DNA of 64,000 nt from Phycisphaerales bacterium (GCA_028279375.1 JANQNW010000004.1:1-64000); one strand, 5' to 3'. Counted from the first letter of the stretch, positions 1 through 9,388 are shown. Notes: generated by a model from the sequence alone, not told the origin. Made by a program: numbers and translations.

Positions 1-1827
1 GCGGGGGAGACGCCTTCACCAGAGCTTGTGGCGCAATCCGGTCGCTCGGGCGCGATGAAGCCGACCGTCGCCGGCGCGTGCGCGGCCGTCATCGCGCTCT
101 GCGTCGTCGCGCTGCTGGCGATGGGCTCGAAAGGGACGATCACGGCGCTGTATCCGGTCCGCGAGTCGCCGCTCGTCTGGGCGGAGAAGGCGCGCGACGT
201 CGCGCGAGGGCTCGAGATCGTCGAGTTCGAGAATGGCTTTGACGAAGCGTGGGGCTACATCGGCGACGGCCAATATCGATTCTGGCTCATGAACAACTTC
301 CTGCAGGCGGCGCAGGCCGAAAAGCAGGGGCTCCCGATCCCGGAAGGCGTTTACGCGCCGGAAGCCCGGTGGGGATTGATGTCGGACCCGGACCGGTCGT
401 CATTCGGTTTCTTCTACCGATGGAGCCCGCGCACGTTCGAGCATCTCGGAGTCGACGACACGCGTATCACGTTCTTTCAGCCACCTCTGCTGCCGAACAA
501 CGAGTTTCGACTGACGATCGACGCCAGGGGACGCCTCACCAGTCTGGCGCTCTCATCTGCCGGCTTCCACGATCGCAGGTCCCCTGACGATGAAGTTGGG
601 ACTGATGAGATCTGGAATCGTCTCTTCGAACTCGCCGGAATGGACCGCGACCAGTTCGTTGAGGAGCCGCCGCGTTTTGTTCCGGACCTGGCGCTGAGCG
701 ATATCGCCGCATGGCGGGGGCCCTGGGTGGGAGGCGATGGCCGGGAGGTCGTCGTGCACGCCGCAGCCCTGCATGGCAAGCCGGTCTACTTCCGGATCTT
801 CACCGAATGGAACTATGCGGCGCTCTTCGAGGAAGAGGGGGCGGACTCTGACGCTGACGCCAGTGCAGCTGCGAGTGTGAGCGCGACTCCGGCGACGACG
901 TTCATCCGCGCCGCCATCGGCGTTCTCAACGTGCTGATTCCGATCCTGCTCTTCGGAGGCGGCGTCTCCCTCGCGTGGCGAAACTGGAGGCTGAATCGCT
1001 TCGATCGCAAGGGCATGTTGCTCGTGTTCCTCACGCTGATCATCGCCCTGATTCTCGTGGATTTTTTCTCGGCGCATCAACTGCTTCCGACGAGTCAGGG
1101 CGACTTCGGGCGCAGGCTCACGAACGTGATTGCGCTCCCAGCGATTGCGTCTCTCTTCTACATGGCGCTGGAGCCCTATGCGCGCAAGCTCTGGCCGGAG
1201 ACCCTGATCAGCTGGAGCCGTCTTGCGACCGGCCGCTGGCGCGATCCGCGTCTCGGGCGGGACCTGCTCATCGGCGTCACTGTCGGCGCTCTCCTCGCGG
1301 CGGTCTCACGTTCGATGATCGTCTATGCGCCAGCCTTCACTGGCGTGCCGCGCATGCCGGCGGTCTCATCCGGCGTCGGGCTGCTCGGCACGAGCGATCT
1401 CATCGGCCAGTCTCTGTCCATCTTCTCGAATCAGGTCCAGCAGGGCTTCGTGTTCTTCCTTTTCCTGATACTGATCAAGGGCATCTTCCGATTGCGTGTT
1501 CTGGCTGTCCTTGTATTTGCGACAATCATCGGTTTCTTCGTTTACTCGAGTAACGCCGCCGCCGGGCACGAACTCCCGGCGCTCATATTTACGCTCTTCT
1601 CAGTGTCGCTCTTTGTCGGCGTGATGCTGATCTTCGGCGTCGTTGCGCTGATCACCGTTCTGTTCGCCACATCGATCCTGAGCGGCGTCATCGACTTCGA
1701 CTTCGCGGCCTGGTATGCGCATGTGACGATCACGCCGCTCGTAATCATCGGCGCGATCAGCGCGTTCGGCTTCTACACCGCCACCGGCGGCCAGTCGCTC
1801 TTCAAGGATGATGTGATCGGCGCCTGA
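1..1827 (+). CDS. C-terminal part of a probable Ser/Thr protein kinase with a polytopic membrane domain (5' end outside window)
   Basis: The frame is open to the left edge, so the gene starts outside the window. The first residues read AGETPSPELVA, which resembles the linker that follows the kinase domain in many planctomycete and acidobacterial Ser/Thr kinases (recalled family knowledge, not a search). Next comes one hydrophobic segment at about 70-150, then roughly 240 residues that are probably extracytoplasmic, then about nine hydrophobic segments from 900 to 1800. A GTG at 28 could be a start, but the coding character continues upstream of it. The kinase core itself is not visible. It could instead be an unrelated membrane protein. 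Confidence 0.6.
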   Translation, partial: AGETPSPELVAQSGRSGAMKPTVAGACAAVIALCVVALLAMGSKGTITALYPVRESPLVWAEKARDVARGLEIVEFENGFDEAWGYIGDGQYRFWLMNNFLQAAQAEKQGLPIPEGVYAPEARWGLMSDPDRSSFGFFYRWSPRTFEHLGVDDTRITFFQPPLLPNNEFRLTIDARGRLTSLALSSAGFHDRRSPDDEVGTDEIWNRLFELAGMDRDQFVEEPPRFVPDLALSDIAAWRGPWVGGDGREVVVHAAALHGKPVYFRIFTEWNYAALFEEEGADSDADASAAASVSATPATTFIRAAIGVLNVLIPILLFGGGVSLAWRNWRLNRFDRKGMLLVFLTLIIALILVDFFSAHQLLPTSQGDFGRRLTNVIALPAIASLFYMALEPYARKLWPETLISWSRLATGRWRDPRLGRDLLIGVTVGALLAAVSRSMIVYAPAFTGVPRMPAVSSGVGLLGTSDLIGQSLSIFSNQVQQGFVFFLFLILIKGIFRLRVLAVLVFATIIGFFVYSSNAAAGHELPALIFTLFSVSLFVGVMLIFGVVALITVLFATSILSGVIDFDFAAWYAHVTITPLVIIGAISAFGFYTATGGQSLFKDDVIGA

Positions 1828-1838
1828 CGACGCGCGGG

Positions 1839-2222
1839 TCAGTCGGACCAGACGTCCGTCACGACACCTTCTTCCAGCTTCACGTACACGTTGCTGCGCA
1901 CCTCGGTGCGATCGCGGGCGCGGAATATCAGGAAGAGTGAGCCGGAACTGCGCTTGACCTTGTTGTATTCCCAGCGCCAGATCGTCTCGCCGGTCGTGAG
2001 TTCGCTTCGAGATGTCGGTTCGCCGAGCACGGCCATCAGCCATGTCTCATCCGTCTCGCCGATCTCGATGCGTGAGATCGTGTCCGGGCCGATGTAGCGC
2101 CCGTCCACCTTTGTGTAGTTTGAGCCCGTGACGAGGCAGCCGGACATCGTGATGAAGCACGCAGCGCAAAGAGCGCCGAGCGCAAGTCGCTTCCGGCCAT
2201 GGGTCATCTTCGATTCGTTCAT
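1839..2222 (-). CDS. Small lipoprotein, SmpA/OmlA (BamE)-like
   Basis: A 127-residue protein with a basic N-terminus, a hydrophobic stretch and the lipobox-like sequence TMSGC near residue 28, so it is probably a lipid-anchored exported protein. The later part (SRIEIGETDETWLMAVLGEP, then a WRWEY segment) fits the two-helix, beta-strand BamE/SmpA fold, in which a conserved turn links a short helix to a W-rich strand. The start is supported by GGGAGG six bases upstream. It ends 12 bp from the end of the kinase-like gene on the other strand. Its exact role is unknown. Confidence 0.65.
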   Translation of the reverse strand: MNESKMTHGRKRLALGALCAACFITMSGCLVTGSNYTKVDGRYIGPDTISRIEIGETDETWLMAVLGEPTSRSELTTGETIWRWEYNKVKRSSGSLFLIFRARDRTEVRSNVYVKLEEGVVTDVWSD

Positions 2223-2264
2223 TGTCGCCCTCCCGCGTGGTCCCCAGAGCCACAGCGTACGGGC

Positions 2265-2945
2265 TTATTGGGCGCCTGCCAGACCTGATTTCGGCCTTCG
2301 CGTCTCATTCCGGGCGGCCTCGGCGAGCAGATCGGCGATGCGGCGCTGGCGATACGCCTCATCCGTGGCGACGGTCGGACGCGTCGCGCGCATGCGGGCG
2401 CTCACCTCGATGATGGGCGTCGGCTCGAACTCGACTCGATCGCCGCTGTTTGTCGCAGAGAGCGAGAATCCGAGATCCGTGACGCCGCCTTGCGCAGAGA
2501 TCAGGAGCGACGCGCGCTCGAGACTGTGGTCCTGGCCCTCCGGCCCGAGATCGATCCACTCGGCGCCGTCGTAGGAGTCGCCGCCGATCACGGGTTCACC
2601 AATGTAGAACGTCGTGCCCGCTGGAATGTGCGGGAACGGATTGCCCTGGTCGAGCCCGTAGTGCGAGTTCTGGCGCGGGAAGACCGCGGTGACCGCGCCT
2701 GCACGGCGCATGAGCAGCGATGGCTTCCCTGGAACCCGATACAGGCGATCAAACTGCGTCGAGGGCCCGGCGTCCCGCTGGAGCACGCGATTGCTCACGG
2801 AGAGCAGATCCGCGTCACAGGCCCCCTGGTCGAGCTGATTCAGGGACATGCCTCCACACTGGCCCTGAGCCTGGATTGTGCACATCGCCAGCACAGCGGC
2901 GCCACCGAGCAATCGGGCCATCAGGTTGGCGTTTGGCGTCCTCAT
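2265..2945 (-). CDS. Exported protein of unknown function
   Basis: 226 residues with a signal peptide-like N-terminus (hydrophobic core about residues 9-25, likely cleavage after AQG or AQA). Two cysteines follow closely (QCGG and GACDADLL). The middle contains GTTFYIGEPV and EWIDLGPEGQD, which suggest an extracytoplasmic beta-rich domain. The C-terminus is charged, with repeated AARNETRR-like residues. I recognise no family. It lies just upstream of the BamE-like lipoprotein gene on the same strand (42 bp gap), so the two may be co-transcribed. No strong ribosome binding site is visible before the ATG. Confidence 0.55.
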   Translation of the reverse strand: MRTPNANLMARLLGGAAVLAMCTIQAQGQCGGMSLNQLDQGACDADLLSVSNRVLQRDAGPSTQFDRLYRVPGKPSLLMRRAGAVTAVFPRQNSHYGLDQGNPFPHIPAGTTFYIGEPVIGGDSYDGAEWIDLGPEGQDHSLERASLLISAQGGVTDLGFSLSATNSGDRVEFEPTPIIEVSARMRATRPTVATDEAYRQRRIADLLAEAARNETRRPKSGLAGAQ

Positions 2946-3073
2946 GGGTCCACCACAGTATCGGCGCGGACTGGATGATCGAGCAAGCCCCGAATCCTGA
3001 ACTGGGCCGTCTGGAGGGGCGATGGCGCGTGTTTTCGGACCTGATCCGGTGACTTTCGAAAATGAGGCGCCTA

Positions 3074-3095
3074 TTCTGGAATAAGCGTTCCAGAA
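3074..3095. promoter_or_regulatory. Perfect 8-bp inverted repeat, operator-like
   Basis: TTCTGGAA, six bases, TTCCAGAA. It lies 96 bp upstream of the AhpD-like gene at 3191 and is AT-richer than its surroundings. The length and spacing suit a dimeric repressor or a short RNA hairpin. No T-run follows, so it is not a normal terminator. Confidence 0.4.
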
Positions 3096-3190
3096 ACCTT
3101 GTTGGTGATGGTGCGGGCGACACGGTGAGATGGATCACCGGCCAGCCCAGGGACGAGGTCGAAGGGCCTCACAAGTGAAGGAATAGAGCA

Positions 3191-3757
3191 ATGCCGAACT
3201 TCGAGATTTACAACGCGAACTCAGCGCCCGAGAAGACCCGCGGGCTCGTGCAGCAGGTCGAGAAGAACTACGGATTCCTGCCCAATCTCTTCGGAGTCTT
3301 CGCAGCCTCCGAGGCGGCCGCGTCGGGCTACGCCCAGATCAGCGCCGCCTTCGGGAAGGCGGATCTGACGGAGGCGGAGCAGCAGGTGGTGGTCCTGACC
3401 GCCAGCCGCGAGAACGACTGCCGCTACTGCGTCGCCGCGCACTCGACGATCGCCGGCGGCGCTGGTCTTTCTGATGAGGATCTGAACGCGATTCGCGACG
3501 GCGAGACGCTGCCTGACGCCAGGCTCAACGCGCTGAGCGAGTTCACCCGCGACGTGGTCCGGGAACGTGGCTGGGTCCGCGAAGACACCGTGCAGAAGTT
3601 CCTCGACGCCGGATTCACGACCAGCAACGTGCTTGATGTGATCACCGGCGTGACCATGAAGACGCTGAGCAACTACACCAGCCACATCGCCGGGCAGCCG
3701 GTCGACCAGGTCTTCAGCGCCAAGAAGTGGGAACCCGCTGCCAAGGCGGGCGTCTAA
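3191..3757 (+). CDS. Carboxymuconolactone decarboxylase / AhpD-like peroxidase-family protein
   Basis: 188 residues. The AhpD core signature is C77-R-Y-C80 followed by H84 (CRYCVAAHS), the redox-active Cys pair and His of the alkylhydroperoxidase-like fold. The helix before it (EQQVVVLTASRENDC) also fits the family. Such proteins are small all-helical thiol peroxidases, often of unknown substrate; a direct muconolactone role is unlikely here because no aromatic catabolism genes are near. AAGGA lies eight bases before the ATG. A palindrome upstream (3074-3095) may be its operator, consistent with redox-controlled expression (inference). Confidence 0.85.
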   Translation: MPNFEIYNANSAPEKTRGLVQQVEKNYGFLPNLFGVFAASEAAASGYAQISAAFGKADLTEAEQQVVVLTASRENDCRYCVAAHSTIAGGAGLSDEDLNAIRDGETLPDARLNALSEFTRDVVRERGWVREDTVQKFLDAGFTTSNVLDVITGVTMKTLSNYTSHIAGQPVDQVFSAKKWEPAAKAGV

Positions 3758-3772
3758 CAACCTGAACGCGTC

Positions 3773-3978
3773 AACGGGAACCACACACACGCCCGTTGCC
3801 GCAGAGTGGCACGAGACAGAGTCATGAGTTCCCATCCACACCTCGCCCGGCTCTGCAATCACCACTGACAGAGCCGCCACTCTCCTCCTGCTTCGCCTGA
3901 TACTCCTTCCAGTCAGGCGGAGCGAAGCAACCACGCTCGAAATCGCGGCCTTCCCTGCACAGGGAGGCCGCGATTTCG
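3773..3978 (+). other. Gene-free stretch with several strong RNA-type helices
   Basis: The gap between the AhpD-like gene and pdxJ holds a row of complementary arms. They are 3773-3778 with 3792-3797 (6 bp); 3803-3810 with 3876-3883 (8 bp), enclosing 3849-3855 with 3869-3875 (7 bp); 3895-3900 with 3913-3918, extended by 3890-3895 with 3923-3928 across a bulge; and 3938-3950 with 3966-3978 (13 bp). All arms pair perfectly. No ORF is convincing here and there is no T-run after the last hairpin. It could be a 3' UTR with stacked hairpins, a small RNA or a cis-regulatory element. Confidence 0.5.
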
Positions 3979-4003
3979 CGCGCAGGCGCACCGCGCCCGC
4001 ACG

Positions 4004-4009
4004 TACAAT
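4004..4009 (+). promoter_or_regulatory. -10 box of pdxJ, probable leaderless transcript
   Basis: TACAAT lies exactly six bases before the pdxJ ATG and there is no Shine-Dalgarno sequence. Transcription would start at or next to the A of the start codon. Confidence 0.6.
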
Positions 4010-4015
4010 CCGCAC

Positions 4016-4762
4016 ATGGTCCAGTTGGGAGTGAATATCGATCACGTCGCGACCGTGCGCCAGGCGCGCCGCGGCGCGGAACCCGATCCTGTACGCGCGG
4101 CTCACGAGGCTGAACTCGGCGGCGCTGACGGCGTCACCGTGCATCTGCGCGAGGATCGGCGACACATCCAGGATCACGACGTCGAGCGCCTTCGAGCGGG
4201 CATCAACGTGAAGCTGAATCTCGAGATGGCTGCAACGGATGAGATGGTCGCGATCGCCCGGCGCATCCAGCCGCAGATCTCCATGCTCGTTCCCGAAGGG
4301 CGCGAGGAGATCACGACGGAAGGTGGCCTCGACGTCGCTGGCCAGCTTCCGCGCCTGACGGACATCGTCAGTCAACTCAAGGACGGCGGCATGATCGTCT
4401 CGGCGTTCATCGATCCCGACCCGGCTCAGGTCGATGCGGCCGCCGAGGCCGGATTCGACGTCTGCGAGGTGCACACGGGCCCCTACGCGGCGTCACACGC
4501 GCGAGCAGGGGGCGACTTCCTCCTCGCCGACCTCGACAACGCGTATCGGGAGATCGAGTCGGCGGGCGAGCGCATTCGAGCAGCCGGCATGCGATTCAAC
4601 GCCGGCCACGCCCTCAACTACCACAACGTGCAGCCGATCGCGGCGCTCGATGGTGTGGCGGAACTCCACATCGGCCACGCGATCGTCAGCAGGGCGGTTT
4701 ACACGGGGATTCGAGAGGCCGTGCAGGAGATGAAGCGACTGATGACGCTCGCGTCGCGCTGA
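4016..4762 (+). CDS. pdxJ: Pyridoxine 5'-phosphate synthase
   Basis: 248 residues, the usual PdxJ length. It condenses 1-deoxy-D-xylulose 5-phosphate with 3-amino-2-oxopropyl phosphate to make pyridoxine 5'-phosphate in the cytoplasm, the last ring-forming step of DXP-dependent vitamin B6 synthesis. Family motifs are all present: GVNIDHVAT (5-13), VHLREDRRHI (about 42-51), a KLNLEMA strand, EVHTGPYA, FNAGHALNYHN and ELHIGHAIVSRAV. It is a TIM barrel throughout. No pdxA lies next to it. The start is fixed by the immediately upstream TACAAT box. Confidence 0.97.
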   Translation: MVQLGVNIDHVATVRQARRGAEPDPVRAAHEAELGGADGVTVHLREDRRHIQDHDVERLRAGINVKLNLEMAATDEMVAIARRIQPQISMLVPEGREEITTEGGLDVAGQLPRLTDIVSQLKDGGMIVSAFIDPDPAQVDAAAEAGFDVCEVHTGPYAASHARAGGDFLLADLDNAYREIESAGERIRAAGMRFNAGHALNYHNVQPIAALDGVAELHIGHAIVSRAVYTGIREAVQEMKRLMTLASR

Positions 4763-4794
4763 ATCTGCGGCAGCCAATGCGGAAACGCCCCGGT

Positions 4795-4843
4795 TTAGTA
4801 ATGTGAATACTAACATCATAAGTGTCTTTGAAACAGTCACTTA
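4795..4843. promoter_or_regulatory. AT-rich island with two inverted repeats upstream of folC
   Basis: Two perfect 6-bp inverted repeats stand side by side: TTAGTA, seven bases, TACTAA (4795-4813), and TAAGTG, 13 bases, CACTTA (4819-4843). The stretch of about 70 bp is much richer in A and T than the rest of the window. It lies between the pdxJ end and the folC start, so it probably holds the folC promoter and perhaps an operator. Confidence 0.4.
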
Positions 4844-4902
4844 GATTGGTTCCTGGGCGCCTAATTTGAATCGGCTCATCGAAACGGATAACCTGTTCCG
4901 CT

Positions 4903-6363
4903 ATGAGCAGGACTACGGCGAAGAAGCCGTCCAGCCGTGCCAAGACATCCCCATCTTCGAAGAAAACGACGACCTCGCGGCCCGGACGCAAGAGGCGACG
5001 ATCGTTCTCGACCTATCAGGCCGCGTTGAAGTGTTTGTACGACCGCATCAACGTCGAGAAGACGCGTGTGTCACGGCTCCGGAAGGACGTGATCAAACTC
5101 GAGCGCATGCACGCGCTCATGGAGGCCCTGGGCAACCCCCAGGATGACGTTCGCTACGTGCACGTGGCGGGCACCAAAGGCAAGGGCTCAGTCTGCGCAA
5201 TGACGGCCTCGGCGCTGGAGGCGTGCGGCTACACGGTCGGCGTGTACACCAGTCCGCACCTGGTCGATCTGCGCGAGCGGGTCCAGATCAACGGCGTCAT
5301 GATCCCGGAGGAGGCCTTCATGAAGGTCTTCGCTCGGTGCGAAGACGCCGGACTGGCCATCGAAAAGAAGCACGGGAAGCCGACGTTCTTCGAGATGATG
5401 ACCGCCGTCGCGCTCGTCTGGTTCGCCGAGCAGGCTGTGGACGTCGCCATCGTCGAGACCGGTCTCGGCGGGCGACTGGATGCGACGAACGTCATTACCC
5501 CGGAGGTCGTCGCGATCACGGGCATCAGCCGTGATCACACGCAGATCCTGGGCGATTCGCTCGAGTCGATCGCGCGTGAGAAGGCTGGCATCTTCAAGCA
5601 AGGCGTGCCGGCGCTGACGATCGCGCAGCCTGACGGCGTGCTCGAGGAGATGTGTCGATGCGCCGAAGAGGCAGAGTGCACGCTTGAAATCATCGGCAAG
5701 GACATCGACTTCAGCCATCGCTTTGAGGTGACGCCGGGCGTTGGCCCGCACACATGCGTGTGCCTCTCGACCGAGCGATCCGCGTTCGAGCACGTCAACG
5801 TTCCGCTGCCGGGCGAGCATCAGGCGCTGAACTGCGGTCTGGCGCTGGCGATTGTCGATCGCCTGCGCGAGAAGGGCTTCGAGACGCCGGAGACGACGGT
5901 GATCGAGGGTCTCGCGAACACCTCCCTTCCCGGGCGGATGGAGATCGTCAGCGACGAGCCGAAGATTGTGCTCGACGGCGCCCACAACAGCGACTCGCTG
6001 GCGGCGCTGATGAAGTCCATCGGGATTCATACGCCGTATGACTCGCTGGTGGTCGTCTTCGGCTGCTGCGAGGACAAGGACGTGGACGATCTGTTGAAGC
6101 GCATCGCGATGGGCGCTGACAAGATCATCTTCACGAGGGCGAAGGGCAGCCTGCGCGCGGTCGATCCGCAGGAACTGCAGCAGCGCTTCACCGAAATCGC
6201 CGGCAAGATGACGCAGGTTGCGGAGACCTTCCCCGAAGCGCTTGAGCTCGCGGAGCGAGCCGTCAGCCGGGGCGACCTCATCTGCGTGACCGGCAGCTTC
6301 TTCCTCGTCGGCGAGGCCAAGAAGCATCTCAAGGCGCAGGAGCGTGAACTCGTCGGCGCCTGA
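4903..6363 (+). CDS. folC: Bifunctional folylpolyglutamate / dihydrofolate synthase
   Basis: 486 residues, Mur-ligase fold. The protein adds glutamate to folates, using ATP, in the cytoplasm. The P-loop is VAGTKGKGSV at about 88-97. The FolC-type segments that follow are YTSPHLVDLRERVQING, ETGLGGRLDATN, ITGISRDHTQILGDSLESIA and the LDGAHN motif of the C-terminal domain. The N-terminus carries about 35 extra residues rich in Lys, Arg, Ser and Thr before homology starts; a later start near residue 64 (RMHALMEALG) is too late, so the extension may be real. It is followed by a clean terminator. Confidence 0.95.
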   Translation: MSRTTAKKPSSRAKTSPSSKKTTTSRPGRKRRRSFSTYQAALKCLYDRINVEKTRVSRLRKDVIKLERMHALMEALGNPQDDVRYVHVAGTKGKGSVCAMTASALEACGYTVGVYTSPHLVDLRERVQINGVMIPEEAFMKVFARCEDAGLAIEKKHGKPTFFEMMTAVALVWFAEQAVDVAIVETGLGGRLDATNVITPEVVAITGISRDHTQILGDSLESIAREKAGIFKQGVPALTIAQPDGVLEEMCRCAEEAECTLEIIGKDIDFSHRFEVTPGVGPHTCVCLSTERSAFEHVNVPLPGEHQALNCGLALAIVDRLREKGFETPETTVIEGLANTSLPGRMEIVSDEPKIVLDGAHNSDSLAALMKSIGIHTPYDSLVVVFGCCEDKDVDDLLKRIAMGADKIIFTRAKGSLRAVDPQELQQRFTEIAGKMTQVAETFPEALELAERAVSRGDLICVTGSFFLVGEAKKHLKAQERELVGA

Positions 6364-6393
6364 GCTTCCGACCCCGACTTCAGAAGACTCGCG

Positions 6394-6424
6394 AGGGCTC
6401 GGCGTGAAGCGCCGGGCCCTTTTT
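6394..6424 (+). terminator. Rho-independent terminator of folC
   Basis: An 11-bp stem (6394-6404 with 6410-6420, one G-U pair), a five-base loop and then TTTTC. It lies 30 bp after the folC stop. Confidence 0.85.
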
Positions 6425-6466
6425 CATTCGACGGCTGTGCGAGGCCGGCTCCAGTGGCGATTTGAT

Positions 6467-6472
6467 TACACT
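6467..6472 (+). promoter_or_regulatory. Probable -10 box of leuS
   Basis: TACACT, 11 bases before the leuS ATG, with no Shine-Dalgarno sequence between. The leader would be only about five bases. Confidence 0.4.
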
Positions 6473-6483
6473 CATCGACGCCC

Positions 6484-9384
6484 ATGACAGAGACACCGAC
6501 GACAGAAAGACAAGGACTGGCGGCGACGCCGGCGCATCGATACACGGCCCAACTCGCCGGCGACATCGAAGCGAAATGGCAGGATCGCTGGGAGCGCGAG
6601 AAGCTCTTCTACTCGCCCAATCCCGGCGAACCGGAGTTCGCGCGCTTCGAGGGCAAGCCCAAGCGCTTCATCCTCGACATGTTCCCGTATCCCAGCGGGG
6701 CCGGACTGCACGTCGGGCATCCGCTCGGCTATATCGCGACTGACATCTACGCGCGCTATCTGCGCGCGACCGGGCACAACGTCCTTCATGCGATGGGCTA
6801 TGACGCGTATGGGCTCCCCGCAGAGCAGTACGCGGTTCAGACGGGGCAGCATCCGCGCGTAACCACGGAGCAGAACATCACGCGCATGCGCGAGCAGCTC
6901 CGTCGTCTTGGTCTTGATCATGACGCTCATCGGAGCGTCGCGACGATCGACCTGGCGTTCGTGCGATGGACGCAGTGGATCTTCCTGCAGATCTTCGGAA
7001 GCTGGTTCGACACCGATCAGAACAAGGCGCGCCCGATCAGTGAGCTGGAGTCGGAGTTTGCGTCGGGGGCGCGCGAGGCGCGGCACGAAGATTTTAATCC
7101 CGACGGCAAGGCGTGGTCCGATCTGGACGACGTGAAGCGTCGGCGCATCGTCGATAGTTATCGACTCGCTTACCTGCATGAGGCGCCGGTGAACTGGTGC
7201 CCCGCGCTGGGCACCGTGCTCGCGAACGAGGAAGTGACGGCTGACGGTCGCTCCGAGCGCGGCAACTTCCCGGTCTACAAGCGCCCTCTCAAACAGTGGA
7301 TGATGCGCATCACGAGCTACGCCGAACGCCTGCTTCGCGATCTCGAGCTCGTCAACTGGCCGGAGCCGGTCAAGCTCATGCAGCGCAATTGGATCGGTCG
7401 CAGCGAGGGCGCGTACATCAACTTCCCGACGGCGGTCGATGACATCCGCGTCTTCACCACGCGCCCCGACACGGTCTTCGGCGCCACGTACATGGTGCTG
7501 GCGCCCGAGCATCCGTTCGTGGACGAGCTTGTGGCTGACGCCTGGCCCGACGAGACGAAGACAGCGTGGAAGGGCGTCTTCCCAGGCGCAGGCGACGCGG
7601 CTGCGCCGGAGGACGCCGTCAGCGCTTATCGCGCCTACGCCGCATCGCGCACCGATGTCGATCGACAGGTCGAAACGAAGGAGAAGACGGGCGTCTTCAT
7701 CGGCGCTTTCGCGACCAATCCGCTGACGGACACGGAGATTCCGATCTTCATCGCCGACTACGTGCTGATGGGCTATGGCACTGGCGCGATCATGGCCGTT
7801 CCAGGGCAGGACCAGCGCGACTGGGATTTCGCAACGAGCTTCGACCTCGACATCATCCGCACCGTGCAGCCGACGGAGGGCTTCGATGGCGAGGCGTTCA
7901 CCGGTGAAGGTCCTGCGATCAACAGCGCCTTTCTCGATGGGCTCGACGTCGCCGCGGCGAAGAAGAGAATCATCAACTGGCTGGTCGAAAACGGCGCCGG
8001 CGAGCGCGCGGTCAACTACAAGTTGCGCGACTGGCTCTTCAGTCGTCAGCGCTACTGGGGTGAGCCATTCCCGATCGTCTTCGATGAGCAGGGTCTGCCG
8101 CTGGCGATGCCCGAGTCGTCGCTCCCGGTTGAGCTTCCGGAGATGGAGGACTTCGCGCCGCGCGTGCTCGACGACGAGGAGGCGGCGGAGAAGGCGCCCG
8201 TGCCCGAGCCGCCGCTGGGACGGGCGACCGAATGGCGCGCCGTCACACTCGATCTCGGCGACGGGCCGAAGGAATACCGACGCGAGCTCAACACGATGCC
8301 TCAGTGGGCCGGGTCCTGCTGGTATTACTTGCGATACCTCGATCCCGACAACGACGACGCGGCGTGCGCCTCCGAGGTTGAGCGCTACTGGATGGCGCCG
8401 ACGGATGAGAACGCCGCAGGTGGCGTCGATCTCTATGTCGGCGGCGCCGAGCACGCGGTGCTGCATCTGCTCTACGCGCGTTTCTGGCACAAGGTGCTCT
8501 TCGACCTCGGACACGTCTCGACCGCCGAGCCATTCGGCAGGCTCTTCAACCAGGGTTACATCCAGGCGTATGCGTACACCGATGAGCGCGGTGTGTATGT
8601 GGATGCCGAAGAGGTTGTCGAGGATGCGCCGGGCAGCGGCGTCTACAAGCACAACGGCGAAGTCGTCGGACGTGAGTACGGCAAGATGGGCAAGAGCCTG
8701 AAGAACGCCGTGGCGCCGGACGACATCTGCCGCGACTTTGGCGCCGACACGCTGCGCCTCTACGAGATGTACCTCGGGCCGCTGGACGCCTCGAAGCCCT
8801 GGAACACGCGCGACATCGTCGGCTCCTTCCGATTCCTCCAGCGCTTCTGGCGCAACTTCGTTGACGAAGAGACCGGATCGCTCCGCGTGATCGATGCAGA
8901 GCCGGACGAGGAGACGCGCAAGCTGCTTCATCAGACGATCGCCGATGTGCGCCATGGCATGGAGACGCTGGCCTTCAACTCCGCGATCGCGCGCCTGATC
9001 GAACTGAACAACTATCTCACCAAGACGAGCGAATCCGCCGGCGGGGTTCCGCGTCCGGTCGCCGAGGCCTTCGTGCTCATGCTGGCGCCGCTGGCGCCGC
9101 ACGTGGCGGAAGAGCTCTGGGAGCGCCTGGGCAATACGGATTCACTCGCCTACGCGCCCTTCCCGACGTTCGACGAGAGCCTGCTCGTCGAGGACACGAT
9201 CGAGATGCCGGTCCAGATCAAGGGCAAGGTGCGATCGAAGATCGTGGTCGCGGCGGACGCCGATCAGAAGAGCGTCGAAGAAACCGCCCTCGCTGACGAG
9301 AAAGTGCAGCGCTTCCTCGAGGGGCAGACGGTGCGCAAGGTGATCGTCGTGCCGGGCAAGCTCGTGAATATCGTCGCGGGATGA
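6484..9384 (+). CDS. leuS: Leucyl-tRNA synthetase
   Basis: 966 residues, a class I synthetase that charges tRNA-Leu. The HIGH motif is HVGH at 76-79 inside [15 protein letters not shown]. The CP1 editing domain lies in the middle ([19 protein letters not shown]). The KMSKS motif reads KMGKS (734-738), followed by [10 protein letters not shown]. This form and the segment [20 protein letters not shown] resemble the actinobacterial LeuRS type rather than the usual KMSKS of most bacteria (recalled family knowledge). The anticodon-binding domain is intact and the gene ends at a strong hairpin. Confidence 0.97.
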   Translation: MTETPTTERQGLAATPAHRYTAQLAGDIEAKWQDRWEREKLFYSPNPGEPEFARFEGKPKRFILDMFPYPSGAGLHVGHPLGYIATDIYARYLRATGHNVLHAMGYDAYGLPAEQYAVQTGQHPRVTTEQNITRMREQLRRLGLDHDAHRSVATIDLAFVRWTQWIFLQIFGSWFDTDQNKARPISELESEFASGAREARHEDFNPDGKAWSDLDDVKRRRIVDSYRLAYLHEAPVNWCPALGTVLANEEVTADGRSERGNFPVYKRPLKQWMMRITSYAERLLRDLELVNWPEPVKLMQRNWIGRSEGAYINFPTAVDDIRVFTTRPDTVFGATYMVLAPEHPFVDELVADAWPDETKTAWKGVFPGAGDAAAPEDAVSAYRAYAASRTDVDRQVETKEKTGVFIGAFATNPLTDTEIPIFIADYVLMGYGTGAIMAVPGQDQRDWDFATSFDLDIIRTVQPTEGFDGEAFTGEGPAINSAFLDGLDVAAAKKRIINWLVENGAGERAVNYKLRDWLFSRQRYWGEPFPIVFDEQGLPLAMPESSLPVELPEMEDFAPRVLDDEEAAEKAPVPEPPLGRATEWRAVTLDLGDGPKEYRRELNTMPQWAGSCWYYLRYLDPDNDDAACASEVERYWMAPTDENAAGGVDLYVGGAEHAVLHLLYARFWHKVLFDLGHVSTAEPFGRLFNQGYIQAYAYTDERGVYVDAEEVVEDAPGSGVYKHNGEVVGREYGKMGKSLKNAVAPDDICRDFGADTLRLYEMYLGPLDASKPWNTRDIVGSFRFLQRFWRNFVDEETGSLRVIDAEPDEETRKLLHQTIADVRHGMETLAFNSAIARLIELNNYLTKTSESAGGVPRPVAEAFVLMLAPLAPHVAEELWERLGNTDSLAYAPFPTFDESLLVEDTIEMPVQIKGKVRSKIVVAADADQKSVEETALADEKVQRFLEGQTVRKVIVVPGKLVNIVAG

Positions 9385-9388
9385 GAAA

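Noticed and set aside
3221-4474. A 417-codon frame on the minus strand spanning the AhpD-like gene, the gap and pdxJ
   Set aside because: The opposite-strand genes have clear family motifs; this frame does not.
6472-9102. An 876-codon frame on the minus strand, antisense to leuS
   Set aside because: It is a frame left open by GC-rich codon bias opposite a certain gene. The translation is very rich in Arg, Glu and Leu and shows no domain.
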